Below are positions 35,196 through 44,341 of a DNA stretch of 64,000 nucleotides, piece after piece. This stretch comes from Bosea sp. AS-1 (GTDB lineage Bacteria; Pseudomonadota; Alphaproteobacteria; Rhizobiales; Beijerinckiaceae). The translations under genes and the position numbers were made by a program. The notes below the pieces were generated by a model. The model saw nothing but the letters and a program-made list of their open reading frames with translations. It ran no database searches and had not been told where the DNA came from. The stretch's first letter is position 1, and every line of letters starts with the position of its first letter. The stretch lies in NCBI RefSeq assembly GCF_002220095.1, contig NZ_CP022372.1:4560501-4624500 (forward strand), given 5' to 3'.

Positions 35196-35816
35196 TCAGC
35201 GCGGCTCCTCGACATAGGTCGCGACGAAGCGGACCAGCTCGCTCTGGCGGGCCGTGCCGGTCTTGGCGAAGAGGCGCTGCAGATGGGTGCGAGCGGTCGT
35301 GGGCGCGATACCAAGCCGCTTGGACGCGATGATGGTGTCGAGGCCTTCGACGATCAGCGCCAGCATGCGCTCCTCGGTCGGCGTCAGCCCACAGGCTTCG
35401 GCGACCTGCCCGAGCTTGCGGCCCATGGCGACCTCGGGATCATCCACCGAGAGCACGAAAAGATCGATGCTTTCGAGATGGACGACATCGATCGCGATCT
35501 GGCGACCGCAGCGCAGCGAGAGTGACAGCCGGGCCTCGTCGATGCTGCTTCCGGCCCGGCGGCGCTTCAGCCACGACTGAAGCCGCGCCATGAATTCCTT
35601 ATCGGCCGCGGTGAAGCGGTCGGGGCCGCCGAGCCCATCGTTCGACAAGGCCTGGGCACCGCGGTTGCTGAACTGGACGTTCAGATTGGCATCGATGACG
35701 AAAACCGGCTTCGAAGCCTGGCAGGTGGCATCAGGCACGCTCTCGCGATGCGCCGCGAAGGGCGCGTAGCTCGCCTGGCCGGGAACCGAGAAGTGGAGCG
35801 ACATCGAAATATCCAT
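35196..35816 (-). CDS. PAS-like LuxR-type HTH regulator
   Basis: The 206-residue protein has a PAS-like N-terminal half (PVFVIDANLNVQFSNRGAQA, 37-56) and a LuxR-type HTH at about 144-200 (LTPTEERMLALIVEGLD, then TTARTHLQRLF). It lacks a receiver domain, so it is not a two-component regulator in the usual sense. The HTH is related to that of the regulator at 37902-39035 (TARTHLxRxFxKT and the QSxLVxxL segment). The start at ATG 35816 has AGGGA upstream; ATG 35804 is also possible. It is monocistronic. Confidence 0.82.
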   Translation of the reverse strand: MDISMSLHFSVPGQASYAPFAAHRESVPDATCQASKPVFVIDANLNVQFSNRGAQALSNDGLGGPDRFTAADKEFMARLQSWLKRRRAGSSIDEARLSLSLRCGRQIAIDVVHLESIDLFVLSVDDPEVAMGRKLGQVAEACGLTPTEERMLALIVEGLDTIIASKRLGIAPTTARTHLQRLFAKTGTARQSELVRFVATYVEEPR

Positions 35817-36001
35817 CCCTGTTGTCGCGGATCGTCGCGACGCCCCGGCGGCGGCCGGTTCGCCCGGCCTGGGCGGGCAGAGCGCACGTCCGTATGCCTT
35901 CGTCGCGCCGGAGCGGATAAAGGTTCAAAGCGGGCGCCGCCTTTTGGATTGTCATTGGACTGTTAAAATTCGAGCAAACCGGCTGCTCACGAGAAACCGT
36001 G

Positions 36002-36784
36002 TCAGACCTGGAGCGAAAGCCGGTAGATGTAAGTATCTCCCCGGAATAGCCCCTCGACATACTCCAGCATGTCGCCGTCCGCGCCATAGCTGCGGCGCTT
36101 GATCAGCAGGCAGGGGAAGGGCCGCTTGAAGCCGAAGATCGCGCACTCCTCGGGAGTAGGCGCGGCCGCCTCGATCGTCTGCTCGCAGCGGATGAGCGGC
36201 AGGCCAAGCTCGGCAAGCTTGGCATAGACCGAGCCTGAGAGGTCGCTCTGTGCCAGCCCGGGCGCGCGCTCGAGATTGTACCAGGCGATTTCCCGCGACA
36301 TCGGCACGCCGTCGCCGGAGCGCACGCGCACAAGCTTGAGCAAATCGATATGGGACGAACGGCCGAAGATCGAAGCGATGGAACGGTCGTTCACGACCTC
36401 CCGCTCGAGGATTTGCGAAGACGGAACCCGGCCGAGCTCGCGCATCTCCTCGGTGAAGCCCTTCAGCCGGTCCATGCCCGAATGCAGGCGCGGCCCCGGC
36501 CCCTGCACGACCGAGCCGAGACGGCCCTGGGCGCTGAGCAGCTTGCGCTCCCGCAAGGCATTGTAGGAGCGCTGTACCGTGGTGCGACTGATGCTGAGCC
36601 GCTCGGCCAGCTGGCGCTCGGCCGGCAAGGTCGTCCCGGGCGGCAGGGTGCCGTCGTCGATCAGCCGCGTCAGCTGATCTTCCAGCTGCTGATAAAGCGG
36701 CTTGGCCGTATCGTCGCGCAGCTCCAGCAGATCCTGGAACAACGGTTTGGGCGCAGGCAATTCAGGCTCTGTCGGTGGCTGCAT
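36002..36784 (-). CDS. GntR-family regulator with UTRA domain
   Basis: The protein of about 260 residues has a winged HTH at 28-95 (LPAERQLAERLSISRTTVQR) and a UTRA ligand-binding domain from about 110 to the end. Regulators of this subfamily commonly bind phosphorylated sugars or amino sugars. I chose ATG 36784; an ATG 45 bases upstream would place the TTGTGACACAA dyad inside the gene. It is divergent from a PfkB-type sugar kinase, its likely target. Confidence 0.87.
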   Translation of the reverse strand: MQPPTEPELPAPKPLFQDLLELRDDTAKPLYQQLEDQLTRLIDDGTLPPGTTLPAERQLAERLSISRTTVQRSYNALRERKLLSAQGRLGSVVQGPGPRLHSGMDRLKGFTEEMRELGRVPSSQILEREVVNDRSIASIFGRSSHIDLLKLVRVRSGDGVPMSREIAWYNLERAPGLAQSDLSGSVYAKLAELGLPLIRCEQTIEAAAPTPEECAIFGFKRPFPCLLIKRRSYGADGDMLEYVEGLFRGDTYIYRLSLQV

Positions 36785-36786
36785 GA

Positions 36787-36797
36787 TTGTGACACAA
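36787..36797. promoter_or_regulatory. Small dyad, candidate GntR operator
   Basis: TTGTGACACAA is a perfect inverted repeat around a central A, located between the GntR start and the divergent kinase gene. The arms are only five bases, so confidence is modest. Confidence 0.4.
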
Positions 36798-36834
36798 ACC
36801 GGGTAGCAGGAGTTGAACGGGGAAATCAAACGCG

Positions 36835-37779
36835 ATGACCTCTCGGCCCGTCTTTGTGCTGGGCAGCTTCGTGATCGCCTGCTCGGCGAAAGTGCCCCGC
36901 TTTCCGCGCCCCGGCGAAGCGCTCGCCGCGGACATCGTGACCATCGAGCCCGGCGGCAAGGGCTTCAACCTCGCGATCATGGCCCGCCGGCTCGGCATGG
37001 CGGTGGACGGCCTCCTTGCCATCGGCAGCGACCTCGCGGCCGGCTTCGCCGCGCCCGCGCTGGCGCGCGCCGACCTGCCGGACAGCCTGCTCGTCACCAT
37101 CGCCGGCCCGACGGGCAGCGGCGTCTGTTTCACCGACAGCCGGGGCGAGACCAGCGTCGCCATCGCCAGCGGCGTCAACGCTGCCGTCACCCGCGCGCAT
37201 ATTCGTGAACGGGCCGGCACGATCGCCGGCTCCGCGCTCGTGATGGCGCAGTTCGAAACGGCCGATGCGCCGATCGCCGAGGCCTTCGAGATCGCCGGAC
37301 AAGCCAGTGTCCCGACCCTGCTCAATCCCTCGCCCTTCCGGACGATCCAACCGGAGATCCTGCAGCGGACGAGCATCCTCATCGTCAACGAAACCGAGGC
37401 CTCCGACCTGGCGGCGGCGATCGGCCACGACCCGGCCAGCGCGGCCGACCCTGCCCGCTTCGTCACCGAGCTGGCCCCGGCCATCACGGCACTGGGGCCA
37501 GCCCTCGTCGTCATGACACGCGGGGCATCGGGCGCCGTCGCCGTGCCGCGCGACGGAGAGGCGATCATCCAGGGCGGCATCGCCGTCGACACCGTCGATA
37601 CGCTCGGGGCCGGAGACGCCTTCGCCGCGACGCTCGGCGTGGGCCTGGCCCGGAAACACGGCCTGACCGAAGCGCTTCGGGAGGCTGCCGCGGCCGGTGC
37701 GCTCACCACGATCCGCCACGGCGTATTCGATGCCCTGCCGACGCAGGCGGCCATTGTCGCGCTACTCGCGAGGGTGTGA
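36835..37779 (+). CDS. PfkB-family carbohydrate kinase (ribokinase-like)
   Basis: The 314-residue kinase phosphorylates a sugar or nucleoside with ATP. GGKGFN (40-45) is the substrate-binding Gly-Gly signature, and GAGDAF (258-263) holds the catalytic Asp261. NETEASDL near residue 185 is the second family signature. It is divergent from a GntR/UTRA regulator and has no transporter beside it, so the substrate is open; ribose and 2-keto-sugars are common in the family. The open reading antisense to it is a shadow. Confidence 0.87.
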   Translation: MTSRPVFVLGSFVIACSAKVPRFPRPGEALAADIVTIEPGGKGFNLAIMARRLGMAVDGLLAIGSDLAAGFAAPALARADLPDSLLVTIAGPTGSGVCFTDSRGETSVAIASGVNAAVTRAHIRERAGTIAGSALVMAQFETADAPIAEAFEIAGQASVPTLLNPSPFRTIQPEILQRTSILIVNETEASDLAAAIGHDPASAADPARFVTELAPAITALGPALVVMTRGASGAVAVPRDGEAIIQGGIAVDTVDTLGAGDAFAATLGVGLARKHGLTEALREAAAAGALTTIRHGVFDALPTQAAIVALLARV

Positions 37780-37901
37780 TTTCGCGGCTGAAGGCCTCGC
37801 GAGGCTTTGGATTGCTTTTGGACTTCACGCAACAAGCCCATGCTGCTAGCCTGAGGTCGTGGCTGCAAGGATGCGGCAGCCGAAGCATGCGGAGAAACGT
37901 C

Positions 37902-39035
37902 ATGCCGGCCCAGAACCTCGATACGGTGATGACCGCCGTGGACCAGCTCCTGACGGGAGCGATGGACGAAGCGCAGATGCCGGCCGCAGCCGAAGCGCTG
38001 CGGCGGCTCTTCAACGGCTCGAAAGCCTGCTTTGCCGGTTTCGGTCCACATCCGGACGATTGGGTCTCCTATGCGACCCATGTCGACGAGACATTGCAGG
38101 CACGTTGCTTCGGCGATCTCGCCCGCGATTTCATCGAGATGGGCTTCGCCCTGCGCAATATCCCGCTCGGTCAGGTCTATCAGGACCATGAGGTCCATGG
38201 CCGAGAGAGGCTGCAGCACAGCCGCGTCTGGCAGGAATGGATGCAGCCGCAGGACATGTATGGCGGAATGGCCTGCCGGCTGGCGGAGAATGGCGAGGCG
38301 TTCTGGTTCTTCGACGTGCAGCGCGGCCGCCAGCAGGAGACGTTCGACCGCGACGACATCGCCCTGCTGGCGAAGCTCTATCCCGTCCTGCGCCGGATCG
38401 TCGAGGTTCGTCGGCATCTCGGCCGGATCGCCATCCAGCGCGACGAAGCCCGCAGCGCTCTCGACGCGCTGGCGATGGGCATCGTCATCGTCGACCAGGA
38501 TCTGCGCATCGTCTATGCGAACGAGGAGGCCGACGAGATTCTGGCCGACCCCGACGGCGCTCTTTCCCTGCGCCAGGGCCGCGTCTTCGCGCGCCAGCCG
38601 ACCGAGCAGCGCCTGTTCCGGCAACTCGTGGAAGCCGCGGCGCATGGCGGCGGCGACCCGCTGGCACATCAGCGGAGCAGCATGATCCTGAGCAGTGGCT
38701 GCGCTCATTCGCTCTCTGCCTGCGTCATGCCGGCGGCCTCCCCCGTGCCCGCTGGATCACACCGCAAGATCATGATCGCGTTGCGCCGGCTCGACGCCGC
38801 GACCGACATGGTCACCTGCGCGCGGCAGCTTTTCGACCTGACCGAAACCGAAGCCAAATTCGCCTCCGCCCTGGCGAGCGGGTTGTCGTTGACGGAGGCG
38901 GCCGAAGCCCAGGGCGTCCGGATCTCGACCGCAAGAACCCATCTGGCGCGGATCTTTCAGAAGACGCATACGCGCCAGCAGAGCCAGCTCGTCTCCCTCC
39001 TGCGCAGCGCGGCCCTCCCCTTCCGCGGCCGTTGA
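37902..39035 (+). CDS. PAS-containing LuxR-type HTH regulator
   Basis: The 377-residue protein has an N-terminal region of unknown fold, a PAS-like segment with VIVDQDLRIVYANEEADEI (about 195-213), and a C-terminal LuxR-type HTH (LTETEAKFASALASGLS, then STARTHLARIFQKT). The start ATG 37902 has GGAG at 37891-37894. Its HTH is similar to that of the smaller regulator at 35196-35816, and both bracket the GntR/PfkB pair. Ligand unknown. Confidence 0.8.
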   Translation: MPAQNLDTVMTAVDQLLTGAMDEAQMPAAAEALRRLFNGSKACFAGFGPHPDDWVSYATHVDETLQARCFGDLARDFIEMGFALRNIPLGQVYQDHEVHGRERLQHSRVWQEWMQPQDMYGGMACRLAENGEAFWFFDVQRGRQQETFDRDDIALLAKLYPVLRRIVEVRRHLGRIAIQRDEARSALDALAMGIVIVDQDLRIVYANEEADEILADPDGALSLRQGRVFARQPTEQRLFRQLVEAAAHGGGDPLAHQRSSMILSSGCAHSLSACVMPAASPVPAGSHRKIMIALRRLDAATDMVTCARQLFDLTETEAKFASALASGLSLTEAAEAQGVRISTARTHLARIFQKTHTRQQSQLVSLLRSAALPFRGR

Positions 39036-39130
39036 GGGCCGGTCGACCGGCTCCCCGCAGCCCAGGCCAAGACTAGCCGGCCTTCGCCAGCGGCTTCGTC
39101 ATCCAAATGACGGAGAGGGGAGTCTCCGGA

Positions 39131-40246
39131 TCAGGCCGAGGGCCGGTGCAGCCGCCCGCCGGTCAACGGATGCGGCACGCCGGTCGTCGAGGACAGGCTC
39201 AGCGGCAAGCCGCGGACCGAGCGGATGGCGAAATAAGCGAAGATCTGCGCTTCCAGCGCATCGCCGTTCCAGCCAACCGTCTCGACCGGCTCGACCGGCA
39301 CGCCGAGCCGCTCGGCCAGCCGCTCCATGAAATGGCGGTTCAGGCGTCCGCCGCCACCGACGAGCCAGCGGCGCGGCCGCTTCGGCACATGGCGCAGCGC
39401 TGCGACGATGCTCTCGACGGTGAAGGCCGCGAGCGTCGCGGCGCCATCCGCATCCGAGAGCGGCTCGACGACCTGGGCGCGGCGGTGGAAGTCGTTGCGA
39501 TCGAGCGATTTGGGTGCCGGCCGGTCGAAATAGGGGTTGGCCATGAAGCCGGCGACGAGATCGTCATGAACCCGGCCGCTTGCGGCGAGCGCGCCGTCGG
39601 CGTCATAGGGCCGACCGAGGCGACGCAGCATGAAATCGTCGAGGATCGCGCTGGCCGGCCCGGTGTCGAAGGCAACGACGGCATCACCGTCGACATAGGT
39701 AACGTTGCCGACACCGCCGAGGTTCAGCACCATCACGGGCTGATCCAGCCCCTGTACCAACGCGCGATGATAAAGAGGCGCGAAGGGCGCGCCCTCGCCG
39801 CCTGCGGCGACATCGGCATCGCGGAAACGGTCGACCGTCGGGATGCCGAGCGCATCGGCCACGGCCTGCCCGTCGATGAGCTGGCGGGTGAAACGACGCT
39901 CAGGGCGGTGATAGATCGTCTGGCCATGCAGGCCGATGAGATCGACGCCGCCGAAATCGAGGGCCTGATCGGCGGCATAGTTGCGGATGGCGGCGAGATG
40001 ATCCGCCGTCACGGCCGCTTCAAGCTCCGCCAGCGGTTCGGATGCGGCGCGTTCCGCATCGGCGATGACCGCCTGCAAGGCGCGGCGCGTCTCGTCGCGA
40101 TAGGGATAGGCGGCACCGGGGCCCAAGGAGAGCCGATCGCGCCCGTCGCTCGTCACCAGCGACACGTCGATGGCATCCATCGAGGTGCCGCTGATCACGC
40201 CGATCGCGGACAGGATCGCTGCCGGGTCAGAGAGACGATCCGCCAA
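39131..40246 (-). CDS. anmK: Anhydro-N-acetylmuramic acid kinase
   Basis: The 371-residue ASKHA-fold kinase converts 1,6-anhydro-MurNAc to MurNAc-6-phosphate during peptidoglycan recycling. ISGTSMDAID (18-27) is the family ATP/substrate loop, followed by LGPGAAYPY. Other marks are DLIGLHGQTIYHRP and the LNLGGVGNVTYV strand. It ends a minus-strand group after pyrF and two DUF1330 genes. The GntR/PfkB pair nearby could act on amino sugars too, but there is no direct evidence. Confidence 0.92.
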   Translation of the reverse strand: MADRLSDPAAILSAIGVISGTSMDAIDVSLVTSDGRDRLSLGPGAAYPYRDETRRALQAVIADAERAASEPLAELEAAVTADHLAAIRNYAADQALDFGGVDLIGLHGQTIYHRPERRFTRQLIDGQAVADALGIPTVDRFRDADVAAGGEGAPFAPLYHRALVQGLDQPVMVLNLGGVGNVTYVDGDAVVAFDTGPASAILDDFMLRRLGRPYDADGALAASGRVHDDLVAGFMANPYFDRPAPKSLDRNDFHRRAQVVEPLSDADGAATLAAFTVESIVAALRHVPKRPRRWLVGGGGRLNRHFMERLAERLGVPVEPVETVGWNGDALEAQIFAYFAIRSVRGLPLSLSSTTGVPHPLTGGRLHRPSA

Positions 40247-40278
40247 TTACGGCTCCTTGCAACTCCCGGCGGGCCGGC

Positions 40279-40587
40279 TCACTCGCCCGGCTGCGGGCCG
40301 TCATAGCCGCCGATGATGACGAGATCGGACTGGCCGGCAGCGCTGAGATGCTTCACCGCCTCCTGGTATTCCGGGGAAGCGTAGCAGGCGCGGGCCGTCT
40401 CCTCGTCCTTGAACTCGATGACGACGTTGTGCTTGCGACCCTCGCCCCGGGCGAGCTTGTACTCCCCGCCGCGCACCAGGAACTTCGCCCCGTATTTGGC
40501 GAAGGCGACGGCGTTGAGCGAGCGATACTTGGCGTAGGCTTCGGCGTTCTCGACGTCGACCCGCGCGATCCAGTACCCCTTAGGCAT
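40279..40587 (-). CDS. DUF1330 protein, copy 1
   Basis: The 102-residue protein has the DUF1330 pattern: KGYWIARVDVENAEAYAKY at the start, FLVRGG in the middle and HNVVIEFKDEETA later, a ferredoxin-like dimeric alpha/beta barrel fold. Function is unknown. It lies three bases after the second DUF1330 gene in the same operon, and the two are clear paralogues. Confidence 0.87.
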   Translation of the reverse strand: MPKGYWIARVDVENAEAYAKYRSLNAVAFAKYGAKFLVRGGEYKLARGEGRKHNVVIEFKDEETARACYASPEYQEAVKHLSAAGQSDLVIIGGYDGPQPGE

Positions 40588-40590
40588 GGC

Positions 40591-40878
40591 TCAGGCTCCT
40601 TCGACGGCAACGAGATCGATCTCGCCCGCGCCTTCGCGCAGTTTGCGGGCCTCGGCATATTCCGGCGAGAACAGATAGGCCCGCGCCGACTCGAAATCCT
40701 TGAACTCGATGATGATGTTGCGGGCGCGGCCTTCGCCCTCGCCTACCGTCATCTGGCCACCGCGCACGATCGGCGTGCCGCCATAGATCTTCATCACCTC
40801 GGAAGCCTTGGCGGCATAAGCGCCCCATTTCGTCGCGTCGGTGACCTTGGCGCGGCCGATGACATATCCCTTGGGCAT
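40591..40878 (-). CDS. DUF1330 protein, copy 2
   Basis: The 95-residue protein begins MPKGYVIGRAKVTDATKWG and has PIVRGG and NIIIEFKDFESARAY, the same blocks as copy 1. It starts at ATG 40878; the upstream open frame overlaps pyrF and has no homology. It lies 37 bases downstream of pyrF. The two copies may form a heterodimer, as the family fold dimerises. Confidence 0.87.
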   Translation of the reverse strand: MPKGYVIGRAKVTDATKWGAYAAKASEVMKIYGGTPIVRGGQMTVGEGEGRARNIIIEFKDFESARAYLFSPEYAEARKLREGAGEIDLVAVEGA

Positions 40879-40915
40879 GGTGCTATCCGTTGGCTGAATC
40901 GGTTCGACAGCGAGC

Positions 40916-41623
40916 TTACGAAGCCGCGACGATCTCGTCCATGACCGCGCCCGCCGCCGCACGCGGGTCTGCCGCGCGGATGATGGGACGCCCGACGACG
41001 AGATGATCGGCACCGACGCGGATCGCCTCGGCCGGGGTCAGCGTGCGCTTCTGGTCACCGGCCGCGCTGCCCGAGGGGCGGATGCCGGGCGTGACGATGA
41101 CCATGTCGGGCCCAATGACCTCGCGCACGATCTCCGTCTCGGCGGCCGAGCAGACGATGCCGTCAATGCCGGCGGCGCGCGCCTGCTCCGCGCGCAGGCG
41201 CACGAGATCGCGCACCGCGAGCCCATAACCGGCATCGCGCAGATCGCCGTCGTCATAGGAGGTCAACGCCGTGACGGCGAGCAGCTTCAGCGCCGCATCA
41301 CCGCGCCCCTCGACCGCGCCGCGCATGGTCTGCGGATAGGCATGGACGGTGAGGAAGGTGACGCCGAGCTTGGTCAGCGAGTCGACGCCTTCGGTCACGG
41401 TGTTGCCAATGTCGTGCAGCTTGAGGTCGAGGAAGACCTTCTTGCCCTCCGCGACGAGCTGGCGCGCGAGATCGAGCCCCCCGGCGAAGGCGAGGCGATA
41501 GCCGATCTTGTAGAAGGAGACACCATCTCCCAGCGTCGAGACGAGGCGATAGGCGTCCCACACGGTCGGCACGTCGAGCGCGACGATCAGGCGGTCGCGG
41601 ACATCGTTGATCTTCTGGTTCAT
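40916..41623 (-). CDS. pyrF: Orotidine 5'-phosphate decarboxylase
   Basis: The 235-residue enzyme makes UMP from [11 protein letters not shown] (13-20) and the catalytic [10 protein letters not shown] (66-75) carry the Lys and Asp residues, and PGIRP near residue 185 closes the phosphate site. The ATG at 41623 has GGGAG upstream; the TTG at 41626 is less likely. It heads the group with the two DUF1330 genes and anmK. Confidence 0.95.
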   Translation of the reverse strand: MNQKINDVRDRLIVALDVPTVWDAYRLVSTLGDGVSFYKIGYRLAFAGGLDLARQLVAEGKKVFLDLKLHDIGNTVTEGVDSLTKLGVTFLTVHAYPQTMRGAVEGRGDAALKLLAVTALTSYDDGDLRDAGYGLAVRDLVRLRAEQARAAGIDGIVCSAAETEIVREVIGPDMVIVTPGIRPSGSAAGDQKRTLTPAEAIRVGADHLVVGRPIIRAADPRAAAGAVMDEIVAAS

Positions 41624-41730
41624 CAACCGGCTCCCTGAGTTTCGAGGGAAGGCGCACGATTCGAGATGGGATGCAAGGGCGCAACCTGCGCCCGGTCCCG
41701 CGAAGCCATGCTCCAGGACATTGGCGCTGT

Positions 41731-41769
41731 TCCGAAAACCGCATTCCCCTGACCGGATCGATCCTCTAG
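41731..41769. repeat. Intergenic repeat element copy
   Basis: The block with CCGAAAACCGCATTCC followed by CCGGATCGAT and CCTCTAG resembles the element at 57247-57292. It lies in the 182-base gap between pyrF and the TauE gene, where no gene is visible. Confidence 0.5.
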
Positions 41770-41805
41770 GCGTCGCGCTCCGCTTCTCTGGAGACCCTTT
41801 CGAGT

Positions 41806-42576
41806 ATGTCCTGGACCGCGCTGACCGGTTTCCTGTTGCTGACAGGCATCGCGGCCTATGCCCAAACGCTCACCGGCTTCGCCTTCGGCCTCATCACCAT
41901 GGGTGGCGTCGGCCTGACCGGCCTGCTGTCCCTGCCCGATGCAGCGATGCTCGTCAGCGTACTGACACTGGTCAACACGACGCAGATGCTGGTGAAAGGT
42001 TGGCGCGACGTCGACTGGCGCAGGTTCGGGCTCGTGACGCTGGCAAGCTGGCCCGCCCTCTTCCTCGGCTTCCGGATGCTGGACTGGCTCGCCGCGAGCC
42101 GCGCCGACCTGCTGCGGCTGGCACTCGGCCTCGTGATCATCGTCTCCAGCCTGCAGCTCGCACGGAAGCAGAAGCCGCAGCGCGAGCCGTCAGGGGCACC
42201 GAGCTTCCTGTTCTTCGGTGGCATCGCCGGACTGATGGGCGGCCTGTTCTCGACCGCCGGACCACCGCTCGTCTATCACTTCTATCGCCAGCCGATGCCG
42301 CTCATCGTGGTGCGCGAAACGCTGGTGACGATCTTCGCCCTGAACGCGCTGTTCCGGACGGGCCTGGTTGCCGCGTCGGGCCAGCTGCCGGCGCCCTCGA
42401 CGCTCTCCGGCCTTCTCGCCATCCCGATGGTGATGGCCGCGACGCAACTGGCACGCCGCTACCCGCCCCCGATCTCGCAGCTCACCATGCGCCGCGTGGT
42501 GTTCGCGCTGCTGTTCCTGTCGGGCGTCTCACTCGGCGCGCCGGCCGTCATCCGCCTCGTCGCGCAGGCGATGTGA
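41806..42576 (+). CDS. TauE/SafE-family permease
   Basis: The 256-residue membrane protein has about eight hydrophobic segments, the family repeat [16 protein letters not shown] (20-35) and the second repeat [18 protein letters not shown]. Such proteins export sulfite, sulfoacetate or other organic anions. No sulfur-metabolism gene lies beside it. The frame that overlaps it on the same strand is less plausible because it has no membrane segments. It converges on the FrnE-like gene with 18 bases between. Confidence 0.85.
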   Translation: MSWTALTGFLLLTGIAAYAQTLTGFAFGLITMGGVGLTGLLSLPDAAMLVSVLTLVNTTQMLVKGWRDVDWRRFGLVTLASWPALFLGFRMLDWLAASRADLLRLALGLVIIVSSLQLARKQKPQREPSGAPSFLFFGGIAGLMGGLFSTAGPPLVYHFYRQPMPLIVVRETLVTIFALNALFRTGLVAASGQLPAPSTLSGLLAIPMVMAATQLARRYPPPISQLTMRRVVFALLFLSGVSLGAPAVIRLVAQAM

Positions 42577-42594
42577 CGGCCGGTTTCCCCGATC

Positions 42595-43257
42595 TCAGAA
42601 CTGCGGCATCTCCGGCTGCTGCGCCGAGAGAACCTGCTGGAAGACCTGATCCCAGACGTCGGGCGGCTGCGCACCCGAAACAGCGAGCTTGCCGTCTATG
42701 ATGAAGAACGGCACGCCGGTGACGCCGACCTCGCGGGCATGGTTCTCGAGCCCGATCACCGTCTCGCGCAATTCGTCATTGGCGAGTTCGTCGCGGGCCG
42801 CCTGCTCGTCGAAACCCTGCTCGACTGCGATCTGGACCAGCGTCTCGAGATCGCCGACATCGCGTCCATCCTGCCAATAGGCCTTGAACAGGGCAGAGGT
42901 CATGTCGCCGCCGCGCTGCACGGTCGAGGCGGCCGCGACCAGCATATGGGCCATGCGGGTGTTGACGCTCTTCGTCACCTTCGCCCAGTTGAAGGTGACG
43001 CCGCTTTCCAGCGCCGCCTCCGACAACCGGAGCTCGATCTCCTTGCGCTTGCCGGGGCCGAACTTGCTGTCGAGATATTGCGTACGGTCCATGCCTTGCT
43101 CGGGCATCTCCGGATTGAGCTCATAGGGCAGCCAGGTGATCGCGAAGCGCTCGGTAAGCCCCCTGCGGGCGAGCGCCGTCTCCAGCCGCGTCTTGCCGAT
43201 GAAGCACCAGGGGCAGGCGATGTCGGAGACAATCGCGAGCGGCATCTTGTCCTGCAT
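42595..43257 (-). CDS. FrnE-like DsbA-family oxidoreductase
   Basis: The 220-residue thioredoxin-fold protein has the CPWC redox motif (15-18, in SDIACPWCFIGK) and VTGVPFFIIDGKLAVSGAQ with the cis-Pro region near 180. There is no signal peptide, so it should act in the cytoplasm, as for the FrnE class. ATG 43257 has AGGAAGGA upstream. It is 16 bases downstream of epmB and is likely in the same transcript. Confidence 0.87.
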   Translation of the reverse strand: MQDKMPLAIVSDIACPWCFIGKTRLETALARRGLTERFAITWLPYELNPEMPEQGMDRTQYLDSKFGPGKRKEIELRLSEAALESGVTFNWAKVTKSVNTRMAHMLVAAASTVQRGGDMTSALFKAYWQDGRDVGDLETLVQIAVEQGFDEQAARDELANDELRETVIGLENHAREVGVTGVPFFIIDGKLAVSGAQPPDVWDQVFQQVLSAQQPEMPQF

Positions 43258-43273
43258 GTCGATGTCCTTCCTC

Positions 43274-44341
43274 TCAGGCGGGCGGGTAACGATGCTGCCC
43301 GCCATGCCGGTCTTCGGCGATCGCCTCCGCGCCCGGCATCTCGCAACCGGAGAGAAACGAGGGGCCGACCGGAATCTTGCCGGCGCCGCCGGGGATGTCG
43401 AGGATATAGGTCGGCTGGCACAACCCCGAAAGGTTGCCGCGCAGGCTTTTGACCAGCGCCTGCCCCTCCTCCAAGGTGAGCCGGAAATGGGAGGTGCCGG
43501 GCGCGAGGTCCGGATGGTGCAGGTAATAGGGCTTGACGCGGTTCTCGACGAAGGCGCGCATCAGCGCGCCGAGCGTGCCGACATCGGCATTGACGCCCTT
43601 GAGCAGTACGGACTGGCTGAGCAGCACATGGCCGGCATCGGCCAGCGTCGCGATCGCGGCGCGGGCCTCGGCGGTGAACTCGCGCGGATGGTTCGCGTGG
43701 ATGGCGATATAGCTCGCCTTGCCGGGGATGCGCAGCGCCCTCGCATAGTCAGGCGTGATCCGGCCGGGATCGACGACCGGCACGCGCGTGTGCCAGCGCG
43801 CGACCTTGATATGCGGGATCGCGGCGAGGCGCTTCGCCACATCGCGAATGCGGCGGGCCGAGAGGATGAAGGGATCGCCGCCGGTCATGATGACTTCCCA
43901 GATCTCCGGCCGGGAGGCGAGATAGGCGAGCGCAGCGTCGAGTTTTTGGCCTGTCAGCGCATCGCCGCCGGGGCCGACCATCTCGCGGCGGAAACAGAAG
44001 CGGCAATAGACCGGGCAGGCATGGACGAGCTTGAGCAAAGCGCGGTCGGGATAACGATGGACCACGCCCTCGACCGGGGAATGAGCGTCATCGCCGATGG
44101 GGTCGGCCAGCTCCTGCGGCAGCGTCGTAAGCTCAGCCACGTCCGGGATAAACTGGCGCGCGATCGGATCGGCCGGGTCGGCCGGGTCGATCAATCCCGC
44201 GACGGCCGGCGTCACCGAGACGGCATAGCGCTCCGCCACCTTCTGCAACGCCTCGCGGCGCGCGGGCGTGGCGAGGCCGGCCTCGACGAGCACGTCGATG
44301 CTGCGCAAAGGCTGGCCTCCGGGGGGCTGATGAACGGTCAT
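43274..44341 (-). CDS. epmB: EF-P (R)-beta-lysine synthase, lysine 2,3-aminomutase family
   Basis: The 355-residue radical SAM enzyme converts lysine to beta-lysine for EF-P modification. The iron-sulfur motif C109-x3-C113-x2-C116 (HACPVYCRFCFRRE) is intact, and a PLP-binding lysine is expected in the later half. The start is ATG 44341, overlapping the epmA stop (ATGA). With epmA upstream and efp divergent, the EF-P role is well supported, rather than lysine catabolism. Confidence 0.88.
   Translation of the reverse strand: MTVHQPPGGQPLRSIDVLVEAGLATPARREALQKVAERYAVSVTPAVAGLIDPADPADPIARQFIPDVAELTTLPQELADPIGDDAHSPVEGVVHRYPDRALLKLVHACPVYCRFCFRREMVGPGGDALTGQKLDAALAYLASRPEIWEVIMTGGDPFILSARRIRDVAKRLAAIPHIKVARWHTRVPVVDPGRITPDYARALRIPGKASYIAIHANHPREFTAEARAAIATLADAGHVLLSQSVLLKGVNADVGTLGALMRAFVENRVKPYYLHHPDLAPGTSHFRLTLEEGQALVKSLRGNLSGLCQPTYILDIPGGAGKIPVGPSFLSGCEMPGAEAIAEDRHGGQHRYPPA

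Noticed and set aside
36762..38708. Minus-strand open frame of 648 codons
   Set aside because: It covers both the PfkB kinase and the LuxR-type regulator in antisense, which have clear motifs, and has none itself.
41607..42701. Plus-strand frame overlapping the TauE gene
   Set aside because: It has no membrane segments, while the alternative frame shows the TauE hydrophobic pattern.
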